A stretch of 64,000 bases of DNA from Paraspadella gotoi (taxonomy: Eukaryota > Chaetognatha). Positions 11,670 to 23,289 of the stretch are shown piece by piece; position 1 is the first letter of the stretch, and each line of letters begins with the position of its first letter. The position numbers and the translations under genes are program-made. The notes beneath the pieces are model-generated. The model did not search any database, had not been told where the DNA came from, and was given only the letters and a program-made list of their open reading frames with translations. The DNA lies in assembly GCA_051294375.1 (NCBI GenBank), contig CM119263.1:8195992-8259991 (forward strand), written 5' to 3'.

Positions 11670-12748
11670 GCGTTTTCTTTTCACTCTCACGAGTTAACTC
11701 TCAACACTCTCCCCCTCCGTACTCGCTCCATCACTCCCAACCTTCCCACCCGTACTGACTTCTGACTCCATCACTCCCAACAACCCGGTTACCCGGCTAC
11801 AAATATCCAGAGACCCATCGCTAATATTCCGTCGCCTAATTAACCGGTTCCCTCTCACCTCCGCCATAACTGAATTCGACCCTGGCGTGATATAAAGAAA
11901 CTCCGGCGCCCCCGTCCGGCCACGCCCTTATCTTCCTCGCGCCTCTCGCGTAACGACTCCGATTCGTGCCGACCGATTTTCTCTCTCAGCCCCGACGTCG
12001 CCCGTCGCTGTCTACAAACGCTGATGACTGTCTCATTTCACTTTAGTTTCACTTCTACAGAGTAATGTTAATCGTTGATTACCATTTAGCAAATTCAGTC
12101 AAATATGAGTTTCCTGCTTTTCTATAGTCGGTGCCGTCACTGAATCCCACCGTTGCCACCACAACGAAGGAAGTAAGCGTTGGTTAATTGAGGATAAATT
12201 ATAAGAGAGTTTTATTAACATTAAACACACGAGATAACTTTTATTGATGGAAATTATGCAGATTAAACAGAGAGTGAGCAAATACAATAAATAGAATTTT
12301 GATGTTGAGTTCATAAAGATAAGTTGAAGAGTGATCAAGTTCCCTCTCCTCTTTCCCTGCCGTCGGTTTCCTGAGGGAAATCTCCTCTCTGATTGGTCAA
12401 TCAGAAGAAAAGACGGAAAAGCCAAGAGAGGCAAACTATTTGGTCTATCGGATCGACTGATCTACTGGTCCATTTCCTGCGATGATACCATTTCTGTATT
12501 CACGTGTAATTTCTTCGTTGTTATTTATACCTCTCATCCTTTATTTATTGTTCCTAACCATACATAATTTATTCCTTTTTTTTTACGATCGATTTAATAA
12601 GTTCTTTACCAAATTTGTCTAGAAAGCGAGGACTCCAGTTCCGTTGATTACCCTTGTTATTGCCCCAAACTCTTGGCTTACTCGTTAGCTCTCACTTCCT
12701 CCCACTTTGTCTAATGCGATGCCCCGTCTTTAACTGCTGATTGGTGTG
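11670..12748. other. GC-richer unique sequence, then AT-rich, no gene
   Basis: 11690-12010 is C-rich with a repeated CTCCATCACTCCCAAC (near 11725 and 11766) and CpGs. A near-palindrome, TCTGATTGGTCAATCAGA, sits at about 12391-12408 and contains an ATTGG box. No convincing ORF. Confidence 0.6.
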
Positions 12749-13297
12749 NNNNNNNNNNNNNNNNNNNNNNNNNNNNNNNNNNNNNNNNNNNNNNNNNNNN
12801 NNNNNNNNNNNNNNNNNNNNNNNNNNNNNNNNNNNNNNNNNNNNNNNNNNNNNNNNNNNNNNNNNNNNNNNNNNNNNNNNNNNNNNNNNNNNNNNNNNNN
12901 NNNNNNNNNNNNNNNNNNNNNNNNNNNNNNNNNNNNNNNNNNNNNNNNNNNNNNNNNNNNNNNNNNNNNNNNNNNNNNNNNNNNNNNNNNNNNNNNNNNN
13001 NNNNNNNNNNNNNNNNNNNNNNNNNNNNNNNNNNNNNNNNNNNNNNNNNNNNNNNNNNNNNNNNNNNNNNNNNNNNNNNNNNNNNNNNNNNNNNNNNNNN
13101 NNNNNNNNNNNNNNNNNNNNNNNNNNNNNNNNNNNNNNNNNNNNNNNNNNNNNNNNNNNNNNNNNNNNNNNNNNNNNNNNNNNNNNNNNNNNNNNNNNNN
13201 NNNNNNNNNNNNNNNNNNNNNNNNNNNNNNNNNNNNNNNNNNNNNNNNNNNNNNNNNNNNNNNNNNNNNNNNNNNNNNNNNNNNNNNNNNNNNNNNN
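12749..13297. other. assembly gap, 549 N
   Basis: The right edge opens inside the CACGTG-bearing tandem array. The left edge also has a CGTCTTTAA word (GCCCCGTCTTTAACTGC) like that of the first unit after the gap, so the array may extend into the gap. Confidence 1.
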
Positions 13298-13590
13298 TGA
13301 AAGCGCCATGTCTCGTCTTTAAGCACCGAAAGCGCCACGTATCCATCCAAATTGGAAGTGCCATCCCGAGTTCATTCCTTACCACATTAGATCACAAATG
13401 AGATCACGTGTATCTCTTTTAACCCGCAAACGGCATCACGTGAATTTTTTTTTTTTAAACCAGAATTGCCATCACGTGTATATCCCTATCAAACGGAATT
13501 GCCATCACGTGTATCTCTCTCTAAACCGTAAGTGCCATCAGGATTCTCTCTAAACCGGAAGTACCGTCACGCGTGTTTCTTCTCGTTCCG
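13298..13590. repeat. degenerate 33-bp tandem array with CACGTG motifs
   Basis: About nine degenerate units. The common part is a CGGAAGTGCCATCACGTGTA-like core followed by a TCTCTCTAAAC-like tail. CACGTG occurs at 13405, 13437, 13473 and 13506, spaced 32, 36 and 33 bases. Other units keep GCCATC but have lost the E-box. The last unit contains ACCGGAAGTA, a match to the ETS-family consensus. It may be only a minisatellite; regulatory activity is inference. Confidence 0.75.
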
Positions 13591-13772
13591 TTCTCTCCCC
13601 CGCGTCTAATCGAAAAGACGTTGACCCCGAAGAAGTTGTTAGGATCGAGAGAAAGTTTTTTTTTTTTTTTTTTTATTATGATTAGTTTTACTGAAGACGA
13701 ATATCGTTTGCATTAAGAAATCGAACCGCGAAAGAAGGAGAAGAATGATAGGAAGAGAAAGAGGAATTCGGT

Positions 13773-14045
13773 GGAAGGAAGAGAAAATGGAAGAATGAGA
13801 ATGTGGAAGATAGAAGGATTAAATGAAGAATGAGAATGTGAAAGGAAGAGAAAATGGAATAATGAGAACGAGAATGTGAAAGATAGAAGGATGAAATGAA
13901 GAATGAGAATGTGAAAGGAAGAGAAAATGGAATAATGAGAACGAGAATGTGAAAGATAGAAGGATGAAATGAAGAATGAGAATGTGAATGGAAGAGAAAA
14001 TGGAATAATGAGAACGAGAATGTGAAAGATAGAAGGATGAATTAG
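13773..14045. repeat. 73-bp minisatellite, about 3.7 copies
   Basis: Unit starts at 13825, 13898 and 13971, plus a partial unit upstream from about 13773. Each unit holds GAATGAGAATGTGAAAGGAA, a GAGAAAATGGAATAATGAGA segment and a GATAGAAGGATGAAAT segment. Copies differ at only a few positions. The strand is purine-rich. Confidence 0.9.
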
Positions 14046-14429
14046 AGAATGAGAATATGAAATTCCGAGAAGATGGAAGGAGTATAAAATATGTGGAATG
14101 ATGAAAAAAAAACCAAAGGCAAAGAAAATTAAGAAATTGAAACTAGAAAATGATAGCGGATTCTATCACCCAGAAAATAAAATAAAAATTAGAAGAAAAA
14201 CAAAATCAAAACAAAGGTAATTCTCAAGTGAAAACTAGATTAGCATTGGTTGTAACACTACTGGAAAGAAACAAAACGAAAAATAATAATAACTAATTAA
14301 GGCAAAGGAGAGAGAAAAGAAGAAAAAGGGAAAAAGTAAGGATGACGACGACGACAACGACATCGCCTCGAGCCGGAGCAGATGTCTCGCAGCGATTCGA
14401 CGAGCGCCACCGCGCATTTTTTTCTTTCC

Positions 14430-14560
14430 AGGGTCATTCAGGGTAAGCTTTTCTTACGTTAATGGGAAGCTCACGGTAATGGCAAGCTTTCGCAATGTCA
14501 AAGGAAAGCTTTTCTTAGATTAAGGATAATCTTTTCAGACATAGTGAGAGTATACGTAAG
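14430..14560. repeat. short AAGCTTTTCTTA-type direct repeats
   Basis: AAGCTTTTCTTA occurs twice, with degenerate GGAAGCTCACGGTAATGG and GGCAAGCTTTCGCAATG units between. GTAAGCTTTTCTTAC can fold on itself. Confidence 0.5.
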
Positions 14561-14650
14561 CATTTCACGAAGTAAATTCAGATAAGAATATTAACTTACG
14601 ATAAGGGATAGTTTGTTTTCACTTTCTTATTTCTTTCAGACGAATTTCCT

Positions 14651-15612
14651 AGAAACTCTTTCCTAAAAATGTGAATTCGGACGTCTTTTGTCTCACGTAA
14701 ACTATTTTTAAATTTTAATTTGAGAATTTTAACTTTGAAAATAATTTTTAGTCGGCTCTCACTTCCGTATGTCCGGTCTTGTTCCCATCCTGGCGCCGCT
14801 ACCGGCAAAGCGGCGTCCACATCCGGGTTCCACATCCGGTCGTCCTGATCGGAAAAGCATTTTGTCGGCGCCGAAGGAAGAAGACGAATGATGGGTGGAC
14901 AAGAAAAGATGGAAGAGACATCGAGGTTGTGAGATTCGCGGTTGAAGCCTTGAAAGGATTTTCTGGAGATTGTGGTCGAGACGTGGGTTCGAGAGCGTGG
15001 GCTTTCATAGGATTTTGAGGAGGTGGGAGAGAATGTGGGGGGGGGGCGAGAGGTGTTAATGTGTTTTAGGGAGAGAGAGAAAAAAAAAACCGGAATTGCG
15101 CTGTTGTAGAGTTTTAGGGTGTTACGGATGAGAGATTGTAGATTTCTGAGGCGAAGGGGACCATTGGGATTCGGTCCTTGGAGCGATGGAATAGTAGTGG
15201 TTGTGAGGTGAGATGATTAAANNNNNNNNNNNNNNNNNNNNNNNNNNNNNNNNNNNNNNNNNNNNNNNNNNNNNNNNNNNNNNNNNNNNNNNNNNNNNNN
15301 NNNNNNNNNNNNNNNNNNNNNNNNNNNNNNNNNNNNNNNNNNNNNNNNNNNNNNNNNNNNNNNNNNNNNNNNNNNNNNNNNNNNNNNNNNNNNNNNNNNN
15401 NNNNNNNNNNNNNNNNNNNNNNNNNNNNNNNNNNNNNNNNNNNNNNNNNNNNNNNNNNNNNNNNNNNNNNNNNNNNNNNNNNNNNNNNNNNNNNNNNNNN
15501 NNNNNNNNNAGAAAGGAGAACAGAGGAGAACAGAGGAGAATTGCAGACACAAAGTAATAGGAGGAAAAAAAATCCTGGAATGGTGATGAGCCGAGGGAAT
15601 AGAAAGAAGAAA
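14651..15612. repeat. 1-kb direct duplication, copy 1
   Basis: Aligns in order with 15638-16721: the AATTCGGACGTC segment, TCCCATCCTGG, ACATCCGG, a CGTCCTGATCGGAAAA block, TCGGCGCCGAA and TGAAAGGATTTTCTGG. It includes a 288-N gap at 15222-15509 that the other copy reads through. The 60-90 codon frames here are not conserved between copies because of indels. Confidence 0.9.
15222..15509. other. assembly gap, 288 N
   Basis: The equivalent DNA is present in the second copy at about 16295-16610 and is ordinary purine-rich single-copy sequence. Confidence 1.
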
Positions 15613-15637
15613 NNNNNNNNNNNNNNNNNNNNNNNNN
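15613..15637. other. assembly gap, exactly 25 N
   Basis: Marks the junction between the two 1-kb copies. Copy 2 starts immediately after it. Confidence 1.
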
Positions 15638-16721
15638 GAGAACTCTCCCCTAATAATAGTGGGTAAATTCGGACGTCCTTTGTCCCCTCACCCCGTACAA
15701 CTATTTTAAATTTTTTATTTTCAGAGGGAATTTAACTTTTTTTGAAAAATATAATTTTTTATGCTCGGCTCGTCACTTTCCGTTATGTCCGTCATTTTCC
15801 CATCCTGGCCGCCCGCTTAACCGGGCGCAAAGCCGGCGTCCACATCGGCGGGCTTCCACATCCGGTTCGTCCTGATCGGAAAAAAAGCATTTGGTCGGCG
15901 CCGAACGGAAGACAGGACGAAATGATGGAGTGCGACGAAGGGGAAAAGATCTTGGGAGAGACATGCGATGGTTGTGAGATTGAGATTCGGCCGGTTTGAA
16001 GCCTTGTGAAAGGATTTTCTGGGAGAAATTGTCGGTCGACACGTGGGTTCGAGAAGCTGGCCTTTCACTAGGTTTGAGGAGTGGGTGAGAGGAAATGTGG
16101 GAGGGGGGGGCGATGAAGTAGTTAATGTGTTAGGGAATGATGAGAGAGAAAACGAATAATTGCCGCCGTTGTAAAGTTAGGGTGTACGGATGAGATGATT
16201 GATAGATTATTCTGACAGGCGAAGGGAGACCATTTGGGATTCTGCGTCCTGTGGAGCCGATGGACATAGTCATCGTTGGAAGATTGTGAGGTGAGATGAG
16301 TTAAAGGCAAAAGATCAGAGGGAAAATGTTTAAGTGTATGGTCTCCATTGATTGTCGGCCGGAAAAAACGGGAAAAAAAAAAGGCCTCTGGATTTTTAGT
16401 TTCAGACCAAGAGAGAAGTGTTAAGTAGAGAGAGAGAAGACGAGAGATAGTGGAAAGGGAAGAGGTGAGCACTGAGAGTAACCGAAATTGCGACATTAGC
16501 GAGGCAAGATACCAAAAAAAAAAAGACGACGATGGAAACAAAAGTGAAAAAAGCCCCAGACGACACAACACCGATATAAAATAAGCTGAAACAATAGGGA
16601 GAAAGCCGGCAAACAGAGTGAGAACAGAGGCGGAGAATGCCCGGCAAAAGCTTAATAGGAGGAAAAACAAAAAAATGTCTGGAATGGTGCATGAGCCGAG
16701 GGGGGAATAGGAAAGAGAAAA
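15638..16721. repeat. 1-kb direct duplication, copy 2
   Basis: Second copy of 14651-15612, with many extra single bases (for example GGCCGCCCGC against GGCGCCGC). It supplies the sequence missing in the first copy's gap. Confidence 0.9.
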
Positions 16722-17420
16722 CCATGGATAAGTGGTACAAGAAGGAAAAAACCATGGCCGGGGGGGCGGGGGTTTTTTTTTTTAAACTGTAGTTGAGGAG
16801 GAAGGAGAACCGAAAATGAGCCGAGTGAGACGAGAAAGGAGAGAGAGAGGAGGATGAGGAGAGAGAAGAGAGATGAGAGAGAGAGAGAGAATGAGGAGAG
16901 ATGAGGGAGAGGAGAGAGAGAGAGCGCCGAGAAGTCCCAAAAAGTGCACGAGCCGTGAAGGCCCATTAAAAAGAAATTCGAAGTATGGACTAGCGGAGGG
17001 AATAGAATCAGTCTTGGGTGCAAAAGACGCCGAGGACTCGCAGCAGATCTCTTACCGACTGGTGAGACGAGAGGAGACCGAGAGAGAAGAAGAAGAGAAT
17101 GAGAGCAGAGATGAAGAGAGAGAGAGATGTAGGTTGATAGCGAATTTGAATTGAAGTGTGAGGTTCGAGAAACACAGGTGCAAGAGGAGACGGACTTGAA
17201 ATTACAATCACTTCTTTTTAAATTCATTTTCTTTTTCTTCTTTTTTATCCTGCCTCGTCTTTCTCTCTCTTCTCTCTCTTCGTCTCTCTCTCTCTGCGTC
17301 TCTCTCTCTCCTCTCTCGTCTCTCTCTTATTCTATTCCTTTTTATCCTTCTTCAAATTCTCTCCTAGTTGTTTTGAGGAGACTATTTACGATAAGCGAGA
17401 TAATCAAGAAAATGGCTTAC
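16722..17420. other. GA-rich then CT-rich stretch, no gene
   Basis: 16840-17130 is imperfect GA on the plus strand; 17250-17330 is imperfect CT. A G run with a poly-T lies at 16758-16783. Frames are Arg/Glu or Ser/Leu artefacts. Confidence 0.7.
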
Positions 17421-18119
17421 TAATAAAGATGAAGCTGCCAAGAGAGATTTCTATTGCGACGATGAAAACATTCGCGAGCTGCGAATACAATTTCATGAAT
17501 GTCGATTGTAATTTCATGAATCTCGTTTGTAATTTTACCGCAATCGCCGATCTCGTTTTAGTTTTGCTGCGAAATGAATAATTCATTTACGATACAACGA
17601 AATGTAATTCTCACTTGGAAGAAAACCGTGTAACTCCATATCAGTCAATGACCTCAAAGGTACTCGGAACGATAATGATGTTTACCTTGTCGAGTACCAA
17701 TTTGGAGGCGGTGCATGCTTCTCGTTGTTTACCTTGGTAGCGCCAAAAAAAACTCTCACGCAGTCTCATGGCGATATTTATACTTTAATTAAAGCTAAGT
17801 TTTAAGTGTAAAATGGTATATTGCATCGTCCTCAAACTTCCTTTAATGATTCTTCAGAATCTGATCATATGATAACGCAGAGAATTTATTTTCGCAAAAG
17901 TAAAAAGTAAAACATCACAATCTTCTTACGATTTCCACGTCATTAAAGCCGCGAAATTAACCCAAAATTTTGAAGAGATGTTGACTCAAAAAAAAAAAAA
18001 AACACAAAAAACTCGAAGCAATATTGACCTAAAGTGCTCGGGGGGGATATCGCTCTGCCTCTGCAAATGACGATCCCGCTGTTTGTGTGCCGTAGTATTT
18101 TGAAGAGGTTCCGTAAACA
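17421..18119. other. AT-rich unique DNA, no gene seen
   Basis: Contains AATTTCATGAAT repeated twice near 17490-17520, and an inverted repeat GGTACTCG (17659-17666) / CGAGTACC (17691-17698) with a 24-base loop. Nothing coding is supported. Confidence 0.55.
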
Positions 18120-18121
18120 GC

Positions 18122-18153
<32 letters not shown>

Positions 18154-18185
18154 AGACGACCTTGACGAAGGCGACGACAACGGAA
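18120..18185. repeat. degenerate (GAC)n tract
   Basis: GAC triplets with GAT and AAG interruptions, then a short GA run at 18199-18216. Confidence 0.85.
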
Positions 18186-18533
18186 ACGACGAACAAACAG
18201 AGAGAGAGAGAGAGAGCGATTCTTCAAGCCAGAATACTGTATTTAAAATTTAAACAATGTTTAACAAATTTTTAAGCGATAGAAATTAAACCTTGTTATA
18301 TCATTATCCGATTATTATTGAAAATCGAGCATTTACTAAACTTACTAGTTTTTCTTAAAAAAATATTGAAAATATTAAATTAAAAAGAATGTTTATAACT
18401 GTATTAGTCTAAAAGTTAAAAGTGAGAGAAAGAGGGTGCGCAAGAAAAAAAGTAATAGTGAGAGAGAGTGAAGAAAGAGTTGGATCAAGGAAAATAGACT
18501 AATGTGAAAATGAGGCGCTGGTTTCCATCGCCT

Positions 18534-18535
<2 letters not shown>

Positions 18536-18625
<90 letters not shown>
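18536..18625. repeat. (GA)45 microsatellite
   Basis: About 45 uninterrupted GA units, lying 100 bases upstream of the phased TGACG array. Confidence 0.97.
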
Positions 18626-18627
<2 letters not shown>

Positions 18628-18724
18628 AGTACTTAATGTACGCTACGGGACTCGTTATCGCGAAGGCATCCGAAATTCCCCGTCACATTCGACGTGAGAC
18701 GAGAGCGACCTCAGATTCCGACCG

Positions 18725-18811
18725 TGACGCCTGGTGACGTCGCCTGACGCCACCTAACTCAGCCTGTCGCCCCTGACGCCGAATGACGAGACGTAACGAG
18801 ACGTGACGTCG
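18725..18811. repeat. 10-bp tandem array of TGACG-like half-sites
   Basis: Nine consecutive words start at 18725, 18735, 18745, 18755, 18765, 18774, 18784, 18794 and 18804: TGACGC, TGACGTC, TGACGC, TAACTC, TGTCGC, TGACGCC, TGACGA, TAACGA, TGACGTC. The period is ten bases, with one step of nine. TGACG is the half-site of bZIP (CREB/ATF-type) factors, and both TGACGTC words sit in GTGACGTCG. It is either a decayed decamer minisatellite or a helically phased binding array. Confidence 0.75.
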
Positions 18812-18829
18812 TTAAAATGTTTTTTTTAC

Positions 18830-19166
18830 CGCAGAAAAAAAAACTCCCTGACAATGAGTTCTAACGATTTCGAATTTGTCTTTTTTTTTTCGGTTTTTTT
18901 TTTGTAACAAATTTTTTCACATACGTAAATTTACAAAAAGACAACAGATAGACGGACAGACAGACAGATGTATATCCAATTAATCGCGAAGGAGGGCAAT
19001 CACGTGATCCATCGGCTCGTGACCGCGCTTCGCCAGTCTGTAATCACCGGAACCAAAACCCAATCAGACTTTGTGATGATTGCAGACTTCGCTCCAGACT
19101 GGGTCCCCGCCAAATTATGCAAACAATATAACCGACGTGAGCTAACATAACAGAAGTCCCTTTCCA
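18830..19166. other. unique sequence with poly-T and GACA run, no gene
   Basis: Poly-T/A runs (18821-18910), a short GACAGACAGACAG run near 18956, and TCACGTGATC near 18999. No supported ORF. Confidence 0.55.
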
Positions 19167-19211
19167 GAGGAGGAGGAGGAGGAGGAGGAGGAGGAGGAGG
19201 AGGAGGAGGAG
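19167..19211. repeat. (GGA)n microsatellite
   Basis: About 14 AGG units. Confidence 0.95.
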
Positions 19212-19530
19212 AAACGAGGGAATTAACGGTTTCGCGGGAGATTTGGGGGAATGGAGATGATGACGAGGGAGAAGAGAAATAAGAGGAGAGAATGAATCCG
19301 AACTGAGCGGAAGGGCGGGGTGAACGAAATTAAGAAGGGAAGGAGGAAAAGTTGAACATAACATTTGCGATAAAATATCTATGATTTCAATTCTCCCTCT
19401 AATATAGTTATTGACGGTGGAGAGCGAACTTAGTTTTCCGACAGAGAAAAAAATGACTTTGGGCTTCCGTAAAAAAAAATAAATAACCCTAAAATATTCT
19501 TTCCTTCAGAAAAAAGTTAAAGGGGGAAAG

Positions 19531-19532
<2 letters not shown>

Positions 19533-19624
<92 letters not shown>

Positions 19625-19850
19625 TAGAAAGGGTTTGTTTACCCAGGGAGGGCTGTCAAAGAAATAGAAAAATGGCGAGAAATGGCCGTTTCCTAGACCG
19701 ACAGACGAATAGGAAGAGAAAGAGAGACACACTGAGAGACAGACAGAGAGAGAAGGGAGGCACGGAGATAAAGAAGAGATAGAGAGAGACTGAGAGAGAG
19801 AGAGGGAGAGGGAGAGAAAGAGAGAGACAGAGACAGAGAGAGAGGGAGAT
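19533..19850. repeat. (GA)n and GA/GACA compound tracts
   Basis: A long GA tract at 19533-19625 with ATA interruptions, then GACAGA-type units at 19720-19850. Confidence 0.9.
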
Positions 19851-19924
19851 GAAAAAAGCTTATCAGTTTCTTGGTCAACGGTTCCCTGCGGACCACATAA
19901 TAGAAAGTATGAGTGATGGTCTGT

Positions 19925-19925
<1 letters not shown>

Positions 19926-19972
<47 letters not shown>
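19926..19972. repeat. (GAC)n microsatellite
   Basis: About 15 GAC units. Confidence 0.95.
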
Positions 19973-20070
19973 TTTTCACACCCTCTTTCCGTTCAGCTTA
20001 AAACTTTCACCATAATATTTTAACTTTATATTATATTATATTACTATTTAATATGAAACTCTTGATGAAT

Positions 20071-20118
<48 letters not shown>
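20071..20118. repeat. (GAT)n microsatellite
   Basis: About 16 ATG units. This is the only clean GAT array in the window. Confidence 0.95.
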
Positions 20119-20371
20119 TGAACGACGATAACTGTATTTATTATTTTTAAAATTTTATTTCTTGTATGTTTTTTTTTACTCTTCATTTTTATTAATGGAA
20201 ACCAATCGATTCGCTTTGTTTACTTTTTGTTTTTCATTGTTTTCTTTGTGTTTTTGTTTTTGTTTTTGTTTTTCCTTGTTACCCTTCTCCCTTCTAATCA
20301 ACCCCATCTCTTTTTCACTTTATTACCTTCTCAACGCGCGACTCGACCTGAATGAGCAGGTAAGTCATTTG

Positions 20372-20457
20372 AATTTATTAAACGAAAGGAGGAGGATGAG
20401 GAGGAGGAGGAGGAGGACGAGAAGGAGGAGGAAGAGAAACAGGAGGAGGAGGAGGAA
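20372..20457. repeat. imperfect (GGA)n tract
   Basis: GGA/GGAGGAT/GAAGGA units. The frame over it reads poly-Arg and is an artefact. Confidence 0.85.
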
Positions 20458-21020
<563 letters not shown>

Positions 21021-21039
21021 TCCCTCGGAAAAAGAATCA

Positions 21040-21990
21040 TCTGTTTTCTTTGTAATATTTGCGACTCGTTGGGATCCGCGTTTGCTTTGTTACTCTTGAT
21101 TGTTTGTCCTTCTACTTCACTCTGCATCTTTTGCCCAAATATTTTCCGGTTTTTCTTTCTTTTCTTTTTTTTTTTAACCGCGAATTCGCGAAAAGAAACG
21201 GATTTCTTTTGAGGAGGGAAAAAAAAACTGTTTGTTTCTTGATTCGTTTTTTTTCCCCGCTCATTCGCCGTCCATGTATGTGCGATTCTGTGTGTGACGT
21301 GAGTGAGAATGAATATTTTGTTTTTGGTTATTTTGGCCGAAATCGATATTTTTTTTTTCTTTTGACTTTTTTTTCGTACTTTCGTTCTTTTTCTTTCATT
21401 TCTCACTTCCTTTTTTTCATCTCTTAGGTTCTCTTTCCTTCACGCATGCTTTTCTTCCCCTTTCTCCATTTTTTTTTTCGTAAATCCAGGCAATTTATTC
21501 TTTTCTTTTGCTGCTTTCCACTGCCACCACATTTCACAATTGTTCCGGTGACGGTTTGACCTCGCCCGTGGAATTTCTTCCTTTTCCTCATCTCTCTCTT
21601 TTCCTCTCTTTTATTTAGTTGGGTCTTCCTTGCCTTTGGTCTTTTTTTCCATTTTTTTTTCTCTTTTGTAATTCGTATTTCTTTCCTTTTTTTTTCTTTC
21701 TATCGATGACCATTTGTCTTTTTAAATCTTTCTCTCCTTTTCTCATTCATTTTCGGCTACACTATTTTGATTTTTATCTAAAAGCTGCTCTAGACAATCA
21801 CCGTTTCACGTTTTGCTCTTATTTACCATACTTCTTTTCTCCCCTCTCCTTTTCTGCCTTTTTCTCCGCCTTATTCCTTCCTATTCCTTCTTATTCCTTC
21901 CTATACCTTCCTATTCCTTCCTATTCCTTCCTATTCCTTTCTTTCATTCCCATCTTCCTAATTCTCTTTTCTCCGTGATTTTCCTCATCT
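21040..21990. other. pyrimidine-rich plus strand, no gene
   Basis: Nearly 1 kb dominated by T and C. The Phe/Ser/Leu frames here are compositional. Contains the decamer array listed separately. Confidence 0.7.
21871..21940. repeat. CTATTCCTTC decamer array
   Basis: Seven consecutive 10-bp units, four of them identical. Confidence 0.9.
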
Positions 21991-22138
21991 AACAAAAGTG
22001 GTGGTCATGAATCGTTGCCTTAAAAAAAGGAAAACGGACGGCCATTTTGAAGCTCGCGATTACTTCCAATCAAATTAAGGTCATCTCGGAGTTTCAGTAC
22101 ATAATTATGAACATTCGTTCTAGATATTCTCTCTTTCT

Positions 22139-22406
22139 CTCACTCTCTCTCTCTCTCTNNNNNNNNNNNNNNNNNNNNNNNNNNNNNNNNNNNNNNNNNN
22201 NNNNNNNNNNNNNNNNNNNNNNNNNNNNNNNNNNNNNNNNNNNNNNNNNNNNNNNNNNNNNNNNNNNNNNNNNNNNNNNNNNNNNNNNNNNNNNNNNNNN
22301 NNNNNNNNNNNNNNNNNNNNNNNNNNNNNNNNNNNNNNNNNNNNNNNNNNNNNNNNNNNNNNNNNNNNNNNNNNNNNNNNNNNNNNNNNNNNNNGAGAGA
22401 GAGAGA
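22139..22406. repeat. (CT)n / gap / (GA)n
   Basis: CT units lead into the 236-N gap at 22159-22394, but GA units leave it. The repeat changes strand inside the gap. Confidence 0.85.
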
Positions 22407-22553
22407 ATAAGTTTTCGAGAATCTCTTCTGCAGTCATTGTCAATTTCACAGGTTCACTCATCATTTGTCATCCAAATAATATTTTTCCACGCATTTTTTA
22501 ATTCTCCTTTAACTCTCCATCTTCTGAGTTTCTCTTTCCATATATAAGTAGTC

Positions 22554-22572
22554 ATGTACAATAATTGTACAT
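22554..22572. repeat. 19-bp perfect palindrome
   Basis: ATGTACAAT-A-ATTGTACAT: nine-base arms around one central A. Confidence 0.9.
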
Positions 22573-23289
22573 TGTAGTTAATATCAATAAACCTTGTTGT
22601 TTCCAACAAAGTTTTTTCTTTCCTTATTTTCTGCATGTTAAATGAATAACTGAATCTTTTTGGTTTTTATTCAGACGTAAACTCAGTTTCTCTCCAAAAA
22701 ATGTATCCATTGCGTCAATCCTACCTCTTGCTTCTTAACTTTTCCCTTTGTAATCTTTCTTCCAACCTTCACCTCTCCCCCCTACCCACCCCCCTATGAC
22801 TCTTAGCGCCCCGAATCTTCGTGAATTCAGTGGCCCGCGAAAACGACGGGTCCGCTCCCTCATATAGGAAGTCGCTAGTCGTTGCCCCAACTCCTATTCG
22901 CTATTTATAAAAAAAATATGCAGTAATCATTACAGTACAAGCTTCCCCGTTCCAAGGTAAAAATAATATACAAATAAAGTTGAAAGCGAGGCAGGAATCT
23001 CGAAAAAAAAAAACAACACCTTTAGAAATGCTCGACTCATAGTCGAATTAATGTCGAGGAGAAAAGATTAAGTTGGGGAGAATTGAAGAAGTTTTTAACA
23101 ATTCGTCTCGGATGAGAACTTGAAAATGGTGATGTGATTTCGTTAGTTTAAATTTAAGTGAATGGGGGGTTGTAGTTTTTAGAGAAGAAGACCAACAAAA
23201 GGTTAAATAAGCAATACTGGCTAACGATAAAAAATAAAATAAAAGAAGACGAAAACTTAACATAAATTAAAAGAATTACTATTATATTT
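22573..23289. other. unique DNA, no gene seen
   Basis: AT-rich with a C-rich patch (22770-22800). No repeat or supported ORF. Confidence 0.55.
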
